From NCBI GenBank assembly GCA_964019425.1, contig OZ025810.1, forward strand, positions 682,001-746,000: a stretch of 64,000 nucleotides of DNA, in the 5' to 3' direction. Within the stretch, counting starts at the first letter, position 1, and every line of letters starts with the position of its first letter. The position numbers and the translations under genes are program-made. The stretch is from Flectonema sp. DT1601 (lineage: Eukaryota > Euglenozoa > Diplonemea > Diplonemida > Diplonemidae). Shown piece by piece: positions 43,919 through 56,965 of the stretch. The notes beneath the pieces were generated by a model. That model had not been told where the DNA came from. It searched no databases and was given only the letters and a program-made list of their open reading frames with translations.

Positions 43919-44247
43919 ATACCAAGACACTTAAGATACCAGCAAGGACAGTGAGAGGTAGAATGAACTCTCCTCCTTGTGTCCGATCCTGATTATTTTT
44001 TGTTGAATTGGTAGTGTTACCTCAGTTTGCTACTCTCGTATCTGTGTTGTGTTAACTCATGTAAGTGATCTTAACTCCTGTTAAATAAAAAAAAAATTTC
44101 AAAAAAAAAGAAATTAAAAAAGAAGAATTTTCAAATGAAGTTATATCAACCCCTGCCACCCATTATGATCAATTCCGCTTGTTTTTTTTTTTTTTTTCTT
44201 CTTTCTTTTCTTCAAATATAAAAAAAAAAATTAAAAAATATAAAAGA
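43919..44247 (-). repeat. Inverted iterons and spacer
   Basis: Same as 22574-22880. No gene. Confidence 0.72.
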
Positions 44248-45763
44248 TGAAACAATGTTATCATTGTTTTTTTTATCGATCGACTATGTCGATTACTTCC
44301 AGTTTTCCGTCCTGGTCAAGACGCTAAACTGATTGTTTTTTTTTTTTTTTTAAAAAATTAATATAAAGAATATAAAAAAAAAAAAAAAAAGAATAAACAA
44401 TGTTATCATTGTTTTTTTTTATCGTTCGACTTTGTCGACTAATTTCTATTTTCCGTTTCTTTTCTTTAAAGAATAAATAAAAAGAATTTAAAATAAAAAA
44501 AAAGAATAAACAATGTTATCATTGTTTTTTTATCGATCGACTATGTCGATTACTTTCTATTTTCCGTCCTGGTCAAGACGCTAAACTGATTGTTTTTTTT
44601 TTCAAAATTAATAAAAAAGAATATAAAAAAAAAAAAAAAAAAAAAGAATAAACAATGTTATCATTTTTTTTTTATTGTTCGACTTTGTTGACTAATTTCT
44701 ATTTTCCGTTTTTTTTCTTTAAAAAATAAATAAAAAGAATTTAAAATAAAAAAAAAGAATAAACAATGTTATCATTGTTTTTTTATCGATCGACTATGTC
44801 GATCACTTTCTATTTTCCGTCCTGGTCAAGACGCTAAACTGATTGTTTTTTTTTCAAAATTAATAAAAAAGAATATAAAAAAAAAAAAAAAAAGAATAAA
44901 CAATGTTATCATTGTTTTTTTTTTATCGTTCGACTTTGTCGACTAATTGCTATTTTCCGTTTCTTTTCTTTAAAGAATAAATGAAAAGAATTTAAAATAA
45001 AAAAAAAAGAATAAACAATGTTATCATTGTTTTTTTATCGATCGACTATGTCGATCACTTTCTATTTTCCGTCCTGGTCAAGACGCTAAACTGATTGTTT
45101 TTTTTTTTCAAAATTAATAAAAAAGAATATAAAAAAAAAAAAAAAAAAAAAGAATAAACAATGTTATCATTGTTTTTTTTATTGTTCGACTTTGTCGACT
45201 AATTTCTATTTTCCGTTTTTTTTCTTTAAAAAATAAATAAAAAGAATTTAAAATAAAAAAAAAGAATAAACAATGTTATCATTGTTTTTTTTTTATCGTT
45301 CGACTTTGTCGACTAATTGCTATTTTCCGTTTATTTTCTTTAAAGAATAAATGAAAAGAATTTAAAATAAAAAAAAAAGAATAAACAATGTTATCATTGT
45401 TTTTTTATCGATCGACTATGTCGATCACTTTCTATTTTCCGTCCTGGTCAAGACGCTAAACTGATTGTTTTTTTTTTTCAAAATTAATAAAAAAGAATAT
45501 AAAAAAAAAAAAAAAAAAAAGAATAAACAATGTTATCATTGTTTTTTTTATTGTTCGACTTTGTCGACTAATTTCTATTTTCCGTTTTTTTTCTTTAAAA
45601 AATAAATAAAAAGAATTTAAAATAAAAAAAAAGAATAAACAATGTTATCATTGTTTTTTTATCGATCGACTATGTCGATCACTTTCTATTTTCCGTCCTG
45701 GTCAAGACGCTAAACTGATTGTTTTTTTTTTTCAAAATTAATAAAAAAGAATATATATATATA
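44248..45763 (-). repeat. Satellite 1, array A7 (about 12 monomers)
   Basis: Minus orientation with alternating long and short monomers. Cut at its right edge by the pogo-like element and continued as A8 at 49110. Confidence 0.92.
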
Positions 45764-46135
45764 TACTGTAATTATAAATATCACGGTGTATAAAAATTTT
45801 GGAGTATAACAACTTTGGATATAAAAAAGATGGATTCTCGGAAAAAAAACTTGGTGGATTTTTATAAAAAAGTATGAAAGTACACATTTTGACTGTAAAA
45901 TGGTAGTTTTTGGGGATGAAATTTTTCACACTATGCGGAATTTTTTGAAAAAACGGGATCCTTTTGAACCCCTGAAGACGTCGGTAAGCAAGGTGGAGCT
46001 GGGTTTGATAAAGAAAGAGGAGCGGGTAAAGGAGCACAAAAGTCTCGCTGCTATGAGAAGTGGTCAAGGGGGGAGTGGCTTAACATCGGTGAGATGGTGA
46101 ACTCTGCCACCAATGTGTCAAGGGCGATTGCATAC

Positions 46136-47717
46136 TTAGCCAAAAGCTAACAGTCCAAATCTCACCTGGTAAACTCAACTCAGTCTTTGTCAGTATTGGC
46201 ATCAAACCTGTAATGGTTACATTAACTACCATTTCAACAGGTTATTTACTGAAATATTTGTTCTAAAAGTTGCTAAGTATCTCTCACTTAGAAATTTTTT
46301 TATTTTTTTATTTTCAGCTCAATTAGCTACAAAGTGTTTCTACTAAGTGTTTCTCACTTAGATTTTTTTTTTGCTTTTCAGCTCCTTAAAAGCTGCTAAG
46401 TATTTCTGCTAAGTGTTTCTCACTTAGAATCTTATTGTTATGTTCGTTTTCTATCCCTTCTCCTATCCCTTTTGTTCAAAAAAAGCGGGAGGAAATTCTC
46501 TCATTCATGCTAAGATGCACTCTGAACTTTGATTTTTTGATCTGAGTGTGAGGGAATGACCTGTTAGTGCATTGGGCATAAGCTGGGCTGCAGTTTAGAT
46601 GTCTTAGGTGTTAATAAGGGGTTCCTCTTAGCATTTTTCTTTGTTACCACCTTATGATTTTCTTGAAGAAAAAAAATAGAAGTCATAATGGTGCTTCCCT
46701 CTGGAAGGGTTGTAAGCCATGGTGTCCAACTAAATTAAAGGACAAGTCTGGGATAATCCCTGCCAGAGGGGCGAGTATTCTACCATGGTTGAAATACTCT
46801 GGCAACTGATCTTCAATTTTATGTTGTTTGTTAGCTGCTGGTGTATCTCGATCATGTGTTGATACTTGCATTTTTTTTTTATTTGTAATCTTTTACTACA
46901 ATAACTCTTGCAATTATCTTTTCTTTTTTATTCTCTATCTGTTCTGGTCTGTTTCTTCATTTTTTTACATTAATAATTACATTTTGTTCAAAAAGAAAAA
47001 AAAAAAAAAAGATTTCATATTAGAAACTAGGAAACTAGGTTAACACTTAGTTAAAATTAAGACCGGTTAGTCAGTTTAAGGTCTTGTCTAGGACCAACAT
47101 TCTTGTTTAACTTCAGTTATATTCATTTTACTTTTTATTGTTTCCCATCTGTTTTTATTTTCTATTAGTTCTGGTCAGAAACCCCTGGGCAGCAAGAAGG
47201 AAAGCAGTTTAGTACTTCTGGGTGTTTGGCATCACCCCCCATAGTGAGCAAGTACAACAGGTAGCATTGGTAGTCTGTTGATCCTGAGTGATCCCAGCTA
47301 CAGTTTTGTTTTTCTTTCTTTTTTTTAGAAGAAGATCAGGACATTCAAGCACTGCTGGATAGTTGCTGAATGCAGGGCCTGCCTGTGGCATTATAATAAC
47401 AGGCTAAGTCATTTGTAGTTCATAGTTTACCTTTGATTTTATAACTTCACATAGGGTATTATGAACGATGAGAGATCCAGTGGGATCACTCAGGGTCTAG
47501 TAGAGACCACCAATGTTGTGCGTTGATAGGCAAGGTGACCAACCTTGACATTCTTTCTTTTCTCTCCTGTTGTGACAAACACAAAATACACACACAGCTT
47601 ACAGTGTGTTCTTTGTGTATGTTTTCTTCAGGTGTGAGTAGTTTTTTTGTTCTTGCTCTTCAGGGAGGGCCTTAGCCAAAAGCTAACAGTCCAAATCTCA
47701 CCTGGTAAACTCAACTC
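46136..47717 (+). mobile_element. Non-coding copy related to the DIRS-like retroelement, nested in the pogo-like element (fossil)
   Basis: Bounded by direct repeats of about 46 bp (46136-46181 and 47672-47717) containing AGCTAACAGTCCAAATCTCA. Between them is non-coding sequence shared with 54836-56274 and 39718-40546, plus an inserted stretch (about 46960-47098) that matches a LINE 3' flank and the AAGGTCTTGTCTAGGACC motif. Broken, with no recombinase or RT left. Confidence 0.65.
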
Positions 47718-48720
47718 CCAACACGGACCATAAGAAGAAATCAACAGTGCAGGCAGGGCAATGAAGCTCTTTGTTGAGGAACAAAAGAGGAAGACAAAGG
47801 GAGAACCACTAGAAGGGCAGGTGAAATCTGGGAGACCAACCATCTTAACCACTGATGAGGAAGCGGGTGCTCGATTTAATTGAGAATATCCGTGCCTATG
47901 GTGGCTCTGTGTTTGCTTCTCTTCTCTGGTTTCAAGCACAGGTGATACGCCGGAACGCGTGGATTCCGGTTACCTACAAGCAACATGGACCTACAAGTTC
48001 CTGGAACGGAAGGGTTGGATACCGTCTTGGAACCACTGCGAAAGTAGCGCCTGAAGCAGAACTCCTATCAGCTCGGTCAAGGTTTCTGGAGCAATAGTCC
48101 CATACTTTATTAAGAAACGCTCCAATCGGATCTAAACTAACTAAAAAACACTCCAATCGGATCACCCTGGCCTCGCAGTATATGCCCAGTTTAGGGGGCA
48201 GATAACTGAAGAAGTCCTTCGTCGATTTGAAGAAGCCAATACCACGGTTATACTGGTGCAAGGCGGATGGACTTCTCATCTCCGGCCGCTGGATCTAACT
48301 GTCATGGCCAACTTCAAAGAAGCATCAAGCTTTCTTGGTGAGTGGATGACAGAGCAGATGCGCAAGCGGGAGGAAAAGTTGAAAAAATCAAAGCAAAAAG
48401 CTGATAGAAACTTTAAAGCGCGCTGCGAAAGGGAAGGGTCCAAAGGGAGCTCCTGAATCCGAACCCATGTCAAAATGGATGAAGGAGCTCACAAAAACGA
48501 AGTCGCAAATTGGGTAGATAGTGACAGCCCTTGATAGTATTACGAAAAATACTATCATGGCTGGTTTTATAAAAGCAGGTATTGTCAATCCTGCAAATCC
48601 ACCCGAGCTCCTGAAGTCTGTAGTTGTGAACATGAGTTCATGTTTCTTAATACCGCACCTCATACCTCGGTGTATTACAACGATTGGAGAAGAACTCCTT
48701 AGTTGTAGTTGGCCTCGTCT
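47718..48720 (+). pseudogene. Pogo/Tigger-type (DDE_1) transposase remnant
   Basis: Pieces read QVKSGRPTILTTDEEAG (the GRPT..L..EE linker common before the catalytic domain) and ILVQGGWTSHLRPLDLTVMA, the conserved G-x-TS-x-L-x-PLD motif near the end of DDE_1 domains (about 48255-48315). The stretch is interrupted by several stops and shifts, and the catalytic aspartates could not be placed. Inactive. Confidence 0.6.
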
Positions 48721-49106
48721 AGACTACTACTTGCTGCTTTTAGGAATTTTGACATCATTCATTAAGACTGGTGTGCAACCAGCTACCAACAACGTTATTT
48801 GTGGATATGTTGTCCTGATATGTATCTGGAAGCAACTTCAACATTAGTTATCAATCCCCCACCAGGTTGGTACACAAGACCAGCCTGTAGAACTTTAACC
48901 AGTTCAAAATGTCGATAATTTAGTACCAAAGTCAAAAGAAAAAGGTCAAAAAAAAAAAATTTTTTTTTTTCTGGAATCCGAATTTTGCTAAGTGTTTTCT
49001 GTGAATGATTGTACTAAAAAAACTTTGGATATAATAAAGATGGTGGATTTGGCCATTTTTTGCTGATTTGGAGACTTTTTATACACCATGATATTTATAA
49101 TTACGG
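48721..49106. other. Right non-coding part of the pogo-like element
   Basis: A/T-rich. Contains AACTTTGGATATAATAAAGA, also present in direct orientation near the left end (45810). Nothing else seen. Confidence 0.5.
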
Positions 49107-49109
49107 TAT

Positions 49110-51340
49110 ATAAAAAAAAAAAAAAAAAAAAGAATAAACAATGTTATCATTGTTTTTTTTTTATCGTTCGACTTTGTCGACTAATTTCTATTTTCCGTTT
49201 CTTTTCTTTAAAGAATAAATAAAAAGAATTTAAAATAAAAAAAAAGAATAAACAATGTTATCATTGTTTTTTTTATCGATCGACTATGTCGATCACTTTC
49301 TATTTTCCGTCCTGGTCAAGACGCTAAACTGATTGTTTTTTTTTCAAAATTAATAAAAAAGAATATAAAAAAAAAAAAAAAAAAGGAAAAACAATGTTAT
49401 CATTGTTTTTTTTTATCGTTCGACTTTGTCGACTAATTTCTATTTTCCGTTTTTTTTTTTTCTTTAAAAAATAAATAAAAAGAATTTAAAATAAAAAAAA
49501 AGAATAAACAATGTTATCATTGTTTTTTTATCGATCGACTATGTCGATCACTTTCTATTTTCCGTCCTGGTCAAGACGCTAAACTGATTGTTTTTTTTTT
49601 TTCAAAATAAAAAAAAATATTAAAAAAAAAAAATAAAAAAAAAGAATAAACAATGTTATCATTGTTTTTTTTATCGTTCGACTTTGTTGACTAATTTCTA
49701 TTTTCCGTTTTTTTTTTCTTTAAAAAATAAATAAAAAGAATTTAAAAAAAAAAAAAAAAAAAAAAAAAGAATAAACAATGTTATCATTGTTTTTTTATCG
49801 ATCGACTATGTCGATCACTTTCTATTTTCCGTCCTGGTCAAGACGCTAAACTGATTGTTTTTTTTTTCAAAATTAATAAAAAAGAATATAAAAAAAAAAA
49901 AAAAAAAGGAAAAACAATGTTATCATTGTTTTTTTTTATCGTTCGACTTTGTCGACTAATTTCTATTTTCCGTTTTTTTTTTTTCTTTAAAAAATAAATA
50001 AAAAGAATTTAAAATAAAAAAAAAGAATAAACAATGTTATCATTGTTTTTTTATCGATCGACTATGTCGATCACTTTCTATTTTCCGTCCTGGTCAAGAC
50101 GCTAAACTGATTGTTTTTTTTTTCAAAATTAATAAAAAAGAATATAAAAAAATACAAAAAAAAGAATAAACAATGTTATCATTGTTTTTTTTATCGATCG
50201 ACTATGTCGATTACTTTCTATTTTCCGTCCTGGTCAAGACGCTAAACTGATTGTTTTTTTTTTCAAAATAAATAAAAATATTAAAAAAAAAAAATAAAAA
50301 AAAAGAATAAACAATGTTATCATTGTTTTTTTTTATCGTTCGACTTTGTTGACTAATTTCTATTTTCCGTTTTTTTTTCTTTAAAAAATAAATAAAAAGA
50401 ATTTAAAAAAAAAAAAAAAAAAAAGAATAAACAATGTTATCATTGTTTTTTTTTATCGATCGACTATGTCGATTACTTCCTATTTTCCGTCCTGGTCAAG
50501 ACGCTAAACTGATTGTTTTTTTTTCAAAATTAATAAAAAAGAATATAAAAAAATACAAAAAAAAGAATAAACAATGTTATCATTGTTTTTTTTTATCGTT
50601 CGACTTTGTCGACTAATTTCTATTTTCCGTTTTTTTTCTTTAAAAAATAAATAAAAAGAATTTAAAATAAAAAAAAAAAAGAATAAACAATGTTATCATT
50701 GTTTTTTTTATCGATCGACTATGTCGATTACTTTCTATTTTCCGTCCTGGTCAAGACGCTAAACTGATTGTTTTTTTTTTCAAAATTAATAAAAAAGAAT
50801 ATAAAAAAAAAAAAAAAAAAAAGAATAAACAATGTTATCATTGTTTTTTTTTATCGTTCGACTTTGTTGACTAATTTCTATTTTCCATTTTTTTTCTTTT
50901 TAAAAATAAATAAAAAGAATTAAAATAAAAAAAAAAAAAAGAATAAACAATGTTATCATTGTTTTTTTTATCGATCGACTATGTCGATTACTTTCTATTT
51001 TCCGTCCTGGTCAGGACGCTAAACTGATTGTTTTTTCTTTAAAAATAAATAAAAAGAATAAAAAAAAAAAAAAAAGGAATAAACAATGTTATCATTGTTT
51101 TTTTTTTATCGATCGACTATGTCGATTACTTACTATTTTCCGTCCTAGTCAAGACGCTAAACTGATTGTTTTTTCTTTAAAACAAATAAAAAGGTAAAAA
51201 AAAAAAAAAAAAAAAAAAATGAATAAACAATGTTATCATTGTTTTTTTTTCTATCGATCAACTATGTCGATTAATTTCTATTTTCCGTCCTGATCGAGAC
51301 GCTAAACTGATTGTTTCCTTTTTTTAAATAATAAATAAGA
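49110..51340 (-). repeat. Satellite 1, array A8 (about 17 monomers)
   Basis: Minus orientation, alternating long and short forms, then only long forms with GTCCTGACCAGGAC-type palindromes close to the cap X side. Confidence 0.92.
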
Positions 51341-51360
51341 AAAAAAAAAAAAAAAAAAAA

Positions 51361-51542
51361 GAGCATCTCCCTGCTATCCCTCATATCCCCACAATAATAT
51401 TATACCTTTTCATTTTCTCTTTCCTTTTCTGGTCTTTTTTTTTTCTTTTTTTCCTTTTTCATACAACGTTTTTTATTTATATATATATTTTTTTTTTTTT
51501 TTTTTTTCATGTTTGATTATTTCCTCTTCATTTTTTTTTTTC

Positions 51543-51574
<32 letters not shown>

Positions 51575-51955
51575 CTCTGCCTCTCTCTTAATTCTGTTCG
51601 TTTCTTTGAAACGAAAATTCATTTGAATATTATTCCTTGGTCAGCAACCATCATTGTCGCCCTTTGGGCCTGTTAAAAAAAAATAAAAATAAAAAGAAAG
51701 TTTACATCGGGAATAGGGCAGGAGCCAAAAGCTCCCAGTCCGTTACTTCCCACTTTATCGAAATTCTGCCTCTCTCTTAATTCTGTTCGTTTCTTTGAAA
51801 CGAAAATTCATTTGAATATTATTCCTTGGTCAGCAACCATCATTGTCGCCCTTTGGGCCTGTTAAAAAAAATAAAAAATAAAAAGAAAGTTTACATCGGG
51901 AATAGGGCAGGAGCCAAAAGCTCCCAGTCCGTTACTTCCCACTTTATCGAAATTC
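51361..51955 (-). repeat. Cap X, copies 6 (51361-51766) and 7 (partial, 51767-51955), inverted tandem pair
   Basis: A complete inverted cap X ending in CGAAATTC is followed directly by a second partial copy with the same terminus. They close array A8 in mirror image to copy 4 at 27366. Confidence 0.85.
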
Positions 51956-54835
51956 AAATTGTCGTTATGTTGTCTATGATACAAACTCGAACAGTTAACC
52001 CCCCGGGTGCTTAGCGTCACCCTCCATGCGATGCTTGCGCAGGGAGAGCCAAGGGTCGAGAACCCTTGAGATTACTTTTGTTTCTTTTTGTGACTGGATT
52101 GCAGTGGCGCAACCCATCACCTCACCTGTTGGTATCTTTTTATTTTTTTTATTTAAAGAAAAAAGCAGGCTAAGTCGCCTGAGCTGGCATCGCCAGAATA
52201 TTTAACTTCACATGGCAATGTCAGCTCGTGAAGGGATCCAGTTGGATCAAAGGTTTTCTCCCCCCCACTCTATTTATCGTCATTGGTGCGCACCTTCGAA
52301 CAGGAAGGCCAACACTGACGGAATTTTTTACTTCTCTTCCCAGGGTTGAACCTTGGGAAAAAAACAAACAATAAACACAGTGTAGACAAACACCCGCCGG
52401 ACATCTGCAGAGCAGCGATCGATGTCGATGTCTTCGTTGTCGAACTTCCTGGCGTTTTTGTTTTTGTTTTTAACAACAACACAACACCAACTAACAGGTT
52501 TGTCTCATTGCCCATTCTTTCTTGTTTCCCTTTGCCGCCGGAAGAACGAAGGTCGACGGAGGTCCGAAACATTGCTTGCGATGATGTTCCGGTATGTGTT
52601 GCGTCTCTGTTATTTGTTTGTTTCAACTCAATTGGTTCATCTCAGGTTTTAGAAGTCTTCGTCCTGTTCGATGGGAAGGGCCTGAATCAAAAGTTCACTG
52701 CCCCTATTCCTCTCCCGAATTTCTTATTCTGTCTGACCAATAGGATCCACATCTCCCAATACTATGCAATACTTTGTACACAGACTCCGAAATCTCGCAG
52801 CTACTTCCACGAGGTGAACCCGTTCATGTGCTACAAATAGCACGTTATCCATCCAAACCAACCACGTTACATTGTCCTGTAATATTGCCGCCTTAGCCAG
52901 AGTTTCAGCAAAACATTGTCCAGCCTGAGGTGTACACGTAACCCATCGGAGCTCTGCGCATTCTGTATAGTTTGTTCCCCACGCGGAAACCAAACAGATT
53001 GCGTACCTTTTCCGGTAACAGGAATTGGTAATAAAAGCTCTTGAAGTCGAACTGAACAACCCACTCATGGGACATCATCGTCAGACGAATACTTCTGTAC
53101 GATGGTAACGTGCATTTTGGAATTGCAGCGTTACTGAGGCTGTTGTTCAGCGACTTCGGGTTTATAATAAACCTAAGTGTACCAGGTACTTTCTTCGGAA
53201 CGCAAAAGGCACCGCTGAATAAACGATCTTTCACCCTAGGCATAATCTCAGCAATATCGAAGTCAATGAGCCTATCAATGTGTCCTAATAACAGATTGTT
53301 GGGAGGTCCGCGCTCTCTCTTGAGGCCTATTGCTGCTGTTCGTATTGTGTCACTGTCAACCAACCACAGAAAATTAGGTCTCGTCGATGGAAAATCTTGC
53401 AGAAAATCCTCCATTCGAATGTGAGATTTCGGAGAGTCAGCTATGATGCCATCATACGTAGCACGCTTAGTTCAAGGTACCCCTACTTCATCCAACCAGT
53501 CGCTGAAAGACTCATAATAACCATATTCGTCGAAAACTACTTCAAGTAAGGAGAGATTCTTCGGCCACATGTCTAATTTTAAATCATCTGTAATAAATTC
53601 GCCGGTCGTCAGGTTTGCTTCGTTGTCGTCCAGGTTTCCTGCGGTATGTAAAACAACGTCGTCTGTGGGCACTTGTGTCGAGCTATTGCTTGCGCGGACT
53701 CTTGGCCGACTCTGGTGGCGACAAATCCCAATGCCGCATGTCTCACGTAATGTGAAGTCGAACCAATCTTCCTTTTCAAGAAGGCGTTGTAACCAGTCAA
53801 ATTTAGACCTGGAAACACCGTCCCTTCCGCTTCCTTCGTAATCCATTTCTCCACTATCAGGAAAAACGGCCCTGTCCGTGGAATCAACACGGCCTGACCC
53901 TGGCCTCGTCGATCCGTCTTCCCCGCCACCATCGTGATCATTACCGTTAGTCGGTCCACCACTTTTACGTGCCAGGTATGCAGAAGTTGTAGGTCGGAGA
54001 ACCTGCAAGCCAATGCGCTCCCATTCGTTTGATTCTCTCAAGAGAAATCGTCTGTAAGCCTCCTCCTCGGTTATTGATGTCATCGCTCGGTATATGAAAT
54101 ATTGCCTGGCTGATTCCGCCGTGATGTCGCCCGCTTCTCGTTTCAGTTGGATCCACAACATGAAGCTCTCGTCTTCCGACATCAAAGGATCCACTTCGAT
54201 GGCTTGACGGTGAAAACGAGCCCACTGGCCCATTACGGATTTGATTGCCTGAACCGATCTTGGAGCATAACATGAGAGAGTTGCATTCTTTACCCGTTCC
54301 CGTAGAACCACCAATTCTGTCTGGTTTAGTTTTGGTTGGGCCTTCAACGGACGCCCATGAACCGACGGGGTTTGAAGTCAGCGTCTGAACGGGTTTCCTC
54401 CCTTCCTGCCACCGTTTCCCGCCATTGGTTTAGGTCCAGGTTCAGTTCGCTCCTTGTTCTTCACTCTCCTATCAGCTGATTCGGCTTCCTTCATCGCTGC
54501 CTTCCAGCGGGTCTCAGTGACGTCCTTGTAGGACTCGGTCGTCAGGCATTCCTGGAAGGCACCGATACCTTCCGACGTCGTTCCCTTTCTAAACATCCGC
54601 ATTGATTCCAATCTCGTCAATGCAATCTGAATGCTATTACACGCCACTCCACTCGAGTACGCGATGGGGAGTAAGTTTTCGATTATTTGGAAAATGACCC
54701 TGTGGTCGTGGCTTGACTCTCTTGCCATCACTTTCGCATTCTCCGGGAATGGACCATACCTGTTCTCTATCTTCTCGCTGATGGCGAAAATCATAAGGTG
54801 GGAACAAAGAAAAATGCTAAGAGGCTAGCTAATTA
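51956..54835 (-). mobile_element. DIRS-like tyrosine-recombinase retroelement (fossil, broken)
   Basis: Parts in minus-strand order: a gag-like basic protein region (about 54794-54378), a tyrosine recombinase region (about 54347-53472) with the HYVRH and ARHKC...LFYIP catalytic-box pattern, and a reverse transcriptase region (about 53414-52724) with QFDFKSFYYQF and WMDNVLFVA blocks. Recombinase plus RT without an integrase is the mark of the DIRS/Ngaro/PAT group. A distal non-coding part follows (51956-52700). It is broken by a few interruptions and looks moderately old. The region upstream of gag continues into the related non-coding copy at 54836-56274. Confidence 0.78.
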
Positions 54836-56274
54836 AGCTGAAAATAAAAAAATAAAAAACTTCTAAGTGTGAAATACTTAGCAATTTTTAGAACAAATAT
54901 TTCAGTAAATAACCTGTTGAAATGGTAGTTAATGTAACCATTGCAGGTTTGATGCCAATACTGACAAAGACTGAGTTGAGTTTACCAGGTGAGATTTGGA
55001 CTGTTAGCTTTTGGCTAAGGCCCTCCCTGAAGAGCAAGAACAAAAAAACTACTCACACCTGAAGAAAACATACACAAAGAACACACTGTAAGCTGTGTGT
55101 GTATTTTGTGTTTGTCACAACAGGAGAGAAAAGAAAGAATGTCAAGGTTGGTCACCTTGCCTATCAACGCACAACATTGGTGGTCTCTACTAGACCCTGA
55201 GTGATCCCACTGGATCTCTCATCGTTCATAGTACCCTGTGTGAAGTTATAAAATCAAAGGTAAACTATGAACTACAAATGACTTAGCCTGTTATTATAAT
55301 GCCACAGGCAGGCCCTGCATTCAGCAACTATCCAGCAGTGCTTGGATGTCCTGATCTTCTTCTAAAAAAAAGAAAGAAAAACAAAACTGTAGCTGGGATC
55401 ACTCAGGATCAACAGACTACCAATGCTACCTGTTGTACTTGCTCACTATGGGGGGTGATGCCAAACACCCAGAAGTACTAAACTGCTTTCCTTCTTGCTG
55501 CCCAGGAGTTTCTGACCAGAACTAATAGAAAATAAAAAGTAGATGGGAAACAATAAAAAGTAAAATGGATATAACTGAAGTTAAACAAGACAAATGAAGT
55601 AACAGACCAGAACAGAAAGAGAATAAAAAGAAAAGATATAGGCAAGAGTGATTGTAATAGAAGATTACAAATAAAAAAATGCAAGTATCAACACATGATC
55701 AAGATACACCAGCAGCTAACAAACAACATAAAATTGAAGATCAGTTGCCAGAGTATTTCAACCATGGTAGAATACTCGCCCCTCTGGCAGGGATTATCCC
55801 AGACTTGTCCTTTAATTTAGTTGGACACCATGGCTTACAACCCTTCCAGAGGGAAGCACCGTTATGACTTCTATTTTTTTTCTTCAAGAAAATCATAAGG
55901 TGGTAACAAAGAAAAATGCTAAGAGGAACCCCCTATTAACACCTAAGACATCTAAACTGCAGCCCAGCTTATGCCCAATGCACTAACAGGTCATTCCCTC
56001 ACACTCAGATCAAAAAATCAAAGTTCAGAGTGCATCTTAGCATGAATGAGAGAATTTCTCATCGCTTTTTTTGAACAAAAGGGATAGAAGAGGGGATAGA
56101 AAACAAACATTAAAATAGAAATCTAAGTGAGAAACACTTAGCAGAAACGCTTAGCAGCTTTTAAGGAGCTGAAAAGCAAAAAAAAAATCTAAGTGAGAAA
56201 CACTTAGTAGAAACACTTTGTAGCTAATTAAGCTGAAAATAAAAAAATAAATAATTTCTAAGTGAGAAATACTT
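54836..56274 (-). mobile_element. Non-coding copy related to the DIRS-like element, in tandem with it (fossil)
   Basis: Shares its whole length with 46136-47717 in opposite orientation. The 46-bp repeat that bounds that copy occurs here once, internally (about 54970-55020), so this copy and the leader of the coding copy appear joined head to tail through one shared repeat. No coding capacity. Confidence 0.65.
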
Positions 56275-56639
56275 GTTTCGAAAAGGTGGGAAGTAACGGA
56301 CTGGGAGCTTTTGGCTCCTGCCCTATTCCCAATGTAAACTTTCTTTTTATTTTTTTTTTTTTTTAACAGGCCCAAAGGGCGACAATGACATCTGCTGACC
56401 AAGGAATAATATTCAAATGAATTTTCGTTTCAAAGAAACGAACAGAATTAAGAGAGGCAGAAAAAAAAAAATAATATGAAGAGGAAATAATCAAACATGA
56501 AAAAATAAAAAAAATAAAATAGAAATAAATAAACGTTATATGAAAAAGGAAAAAAAAAAAAGAAAAAAAAGACCAGAAAAGGAAAGAGAAAATGAAAAGG
56601 TATAATATTATTGTGGGGATATGGGGATAGCAGGGAGAT

Positions 56640-56643
<4 letters not shown>
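56275..56643 (+). repeat. Cap X, copy 8 (FAM1-type start)
   Basis: Begins GTTTCGAAAAGGTGGGAAGT as in FAM1 and runs to GAGATGCTC and a long T run. Confidence 0.82.
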
Positions 56644-56685
<42 letters not shown>

Positions 56686-56699
56686 TTAAATTTTTCCTT

Positions 56700-56955
56700 T
56701 TTTTTTAAAAAAGGAAACAATCAGTTTAGCGTCTCGATCAGGACAGAAAATAGAAATTAATCGACATAGTCGATCGATAAAAAAAAAACTATGATAACAT
56801 TGTTTATTCTTTTTTTTTTTTTTTAAATCCTTTTTATTATTTTTTAAAGAAAAAACAATCAGTTAAGTGTCTTGACCAGGACGGAAAATAGAAATTAATC
56901 GACAGAGTCGATCGATAAAAAAAACAATGATAACATTGTTTATTCTTTTTTTTAA
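56700..56955 (+). repeat. Satellite 1, array A9 (about 2 monomers)
   Basis: The last satellite block before the host genes. Confidence 0.9.
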
Positions 56956-56965
56956 TTTTTTTTTT

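Larger units (their letters stand above)
45766..49106 (+). mobile_element. Pogo-like (Tc1/mariner superfamily) DNA transposon, decayed
   Basis: Inverted ends CTGTAATTATAAATATCACG and CCGTAATTATAAATATCATG with the match extending to GGTGTATAAAAA, flanked by TA in satellite 1. Inside, remains of a DDE_1-type transposase lie to the right of a nested retroelement-related copy (46136-47717). Left inner part 45890-46135 has a short open frame that may be the N-terminal piece. Length 3.34 kb, or about 1.76 kb without the nested copy. Confidence 0.75.

Noticed and set aside
52346-52840. 164-codon plus-strand frame opposite the retroelement
   Set aside because: Antisense to the RT end and distal region of the fossil; no domain seen and composition is not coding-like.
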